Assembly: GCF_001983935.1 (NCBI RefSeq)
Contig: NZ_CP017641.1
Location: 6,932,001 to 6,996,000, forward strand
Direction of reading: 5' to 3'
Length of the DNA stretch: 64,000 bases
Origin: Fuerstiella marisgermanici
GTDB lineage: Bacteria; Planctomycetota; Planctomycetia; Planctomycetales; Planctomycetaceae
This document shows positions 63,964 through 64,000 of the stretch, one piece after another; position 1 is the first letter of the stretch, and each line of letters opens with the position of its first letter. Position numbers and translations under genes: made by a program. The notes under the pieces are model-generated. The model saw nothing but the letters and a program-made list of their open reading frames with translations. It made no database searches and was not told the DNA's origin.

Positions 63964-64000
63964 ATGAAACTTCAAGCTCAGCTTCGCACATTCTTCTCTC
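63964..64000 (+). CDS. probable start of a further gene (runs off right edge)
   Basis: An ATG at 63964 opens MKLQAQLRTFFS to the window end. The basic, hydrophobic start resembles that of the giant gene (MINFLRKLFRS), and the position, about 100 bases after the PEP-CTERM gene, fits a next gene in the same locus. Too short to assign. Confidence 0.3.
   Translation, partial: MKLQAQLRTFFS

Noticed and set aside
1-64000. tRNA, rRNA, phage integration sites or a replication origin
   Set aside because: No cloverleaf-like or rRNA-like sequence, integrase gene, DnaA-box cluster or att-type duplication was seen in reading the window. A dedicated RNA search was not possible here.

Overview
The window looks like chromosomal DNA of a marine-type planctomycete (Planctomycetota, Planctomycetia). 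The evidence is the set of gene families: a DUF1559 protein with a prepilin-like N-terminus, a DUF1501 / PSCyt1-DUF1549-DUF1553 pair, secreted Gfo/Idh/MocA and PhoX-like proteins with twin-arginine signals, PEP-CTERM proteins, an ECF sigma factor coupled to a large Ser/Thr kinase, and a giant protein opening with the planctomycete LEDRxLLA export motif. I cannot name the genus from sequence alone.

Layout. 1-537: start of an FHA-Ser/Thr kinase leaving the left edge. 1.0-11.5 kb: plus-strand surface-polysaccharide cluster with a deacetylase-like/GT2 fusion, PLP aminotransferase, Gfo/Idh dehydrogenase, hexapeptide acetyltransferase, FAD oxidoreductase, intact polysaccharide deacetylase, GT39-like membrane protein and UDP-GlcNAc 2-epimerase. 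The aminotransferase, dehydrogenase, acetyltransferase and epimerase match the WbpE/B/D/I steps to a diacetamido-uronic acid nucleotide sugar. 11.7-12.5 kb: bacterioferritin and a convergent bacterioferritin-associated ferredoxin with a perfect palindrome at its promoter. 12.7-24 kb: secreted sialidase, carbohydrate-binding-like proteins, Uma2 protein, the DUF1501/DUF1553 pair, a PhyH dioxygenase and an alpha/beta hydrolase.

24.3-29.9 kb is a minus-strand unit of a DUF1611 protein (DgcN-like), an enolase-superfamily epimerase (DgcA/Ala-Glu epimerase-like) and an 1132-residue fusion of two serine beta-lactamase-type domains with a VanX-type D-Ala-D-Ala dipeptidase. It reads as a wall-peptide or D-amino-acid recovery locus. 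30.2-39.4 kb holds a Tat-exported oxidoreductase, a GYF-type membrane protein gene split by one in-frame TAA, a purple-acid-phosphatase-like enzyme, two tandem HTTM proteins, a small lipoprotein and a DUF1559 protein. 39.5-41.8 kb is a leucine-rich-repeat gene cut by an ISAs1-family element. Removing the element and one 9-bp target copy restores the reading frame exactly.

42-51.2 kb: PhoX-like protein, a PEP-CTERM protein, two exported proteins of unknown function, and the kinase/ECF sigma pair. 51.5-63.9 kb: a LuxR-type regulator, a 10.85-kb gene for a 3616-residue adhesin-like protein (927-bp internal repeats, Calx-beta, laminin-G-like insertions, Ig-like, PKD and RTX repeats) and a PEP-CTERM protein. 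The same 17-bp palindromic core stands upstream of both the giant gene and the PEP-CTERM gene, in opposite orientations, so the LuxR protein or another regulator may control both. A further gene probably starts at 63964 and leaves the right edge.

Everything here was read by eye from sequence and translations. No database search, structure prediction or statistical test was run.
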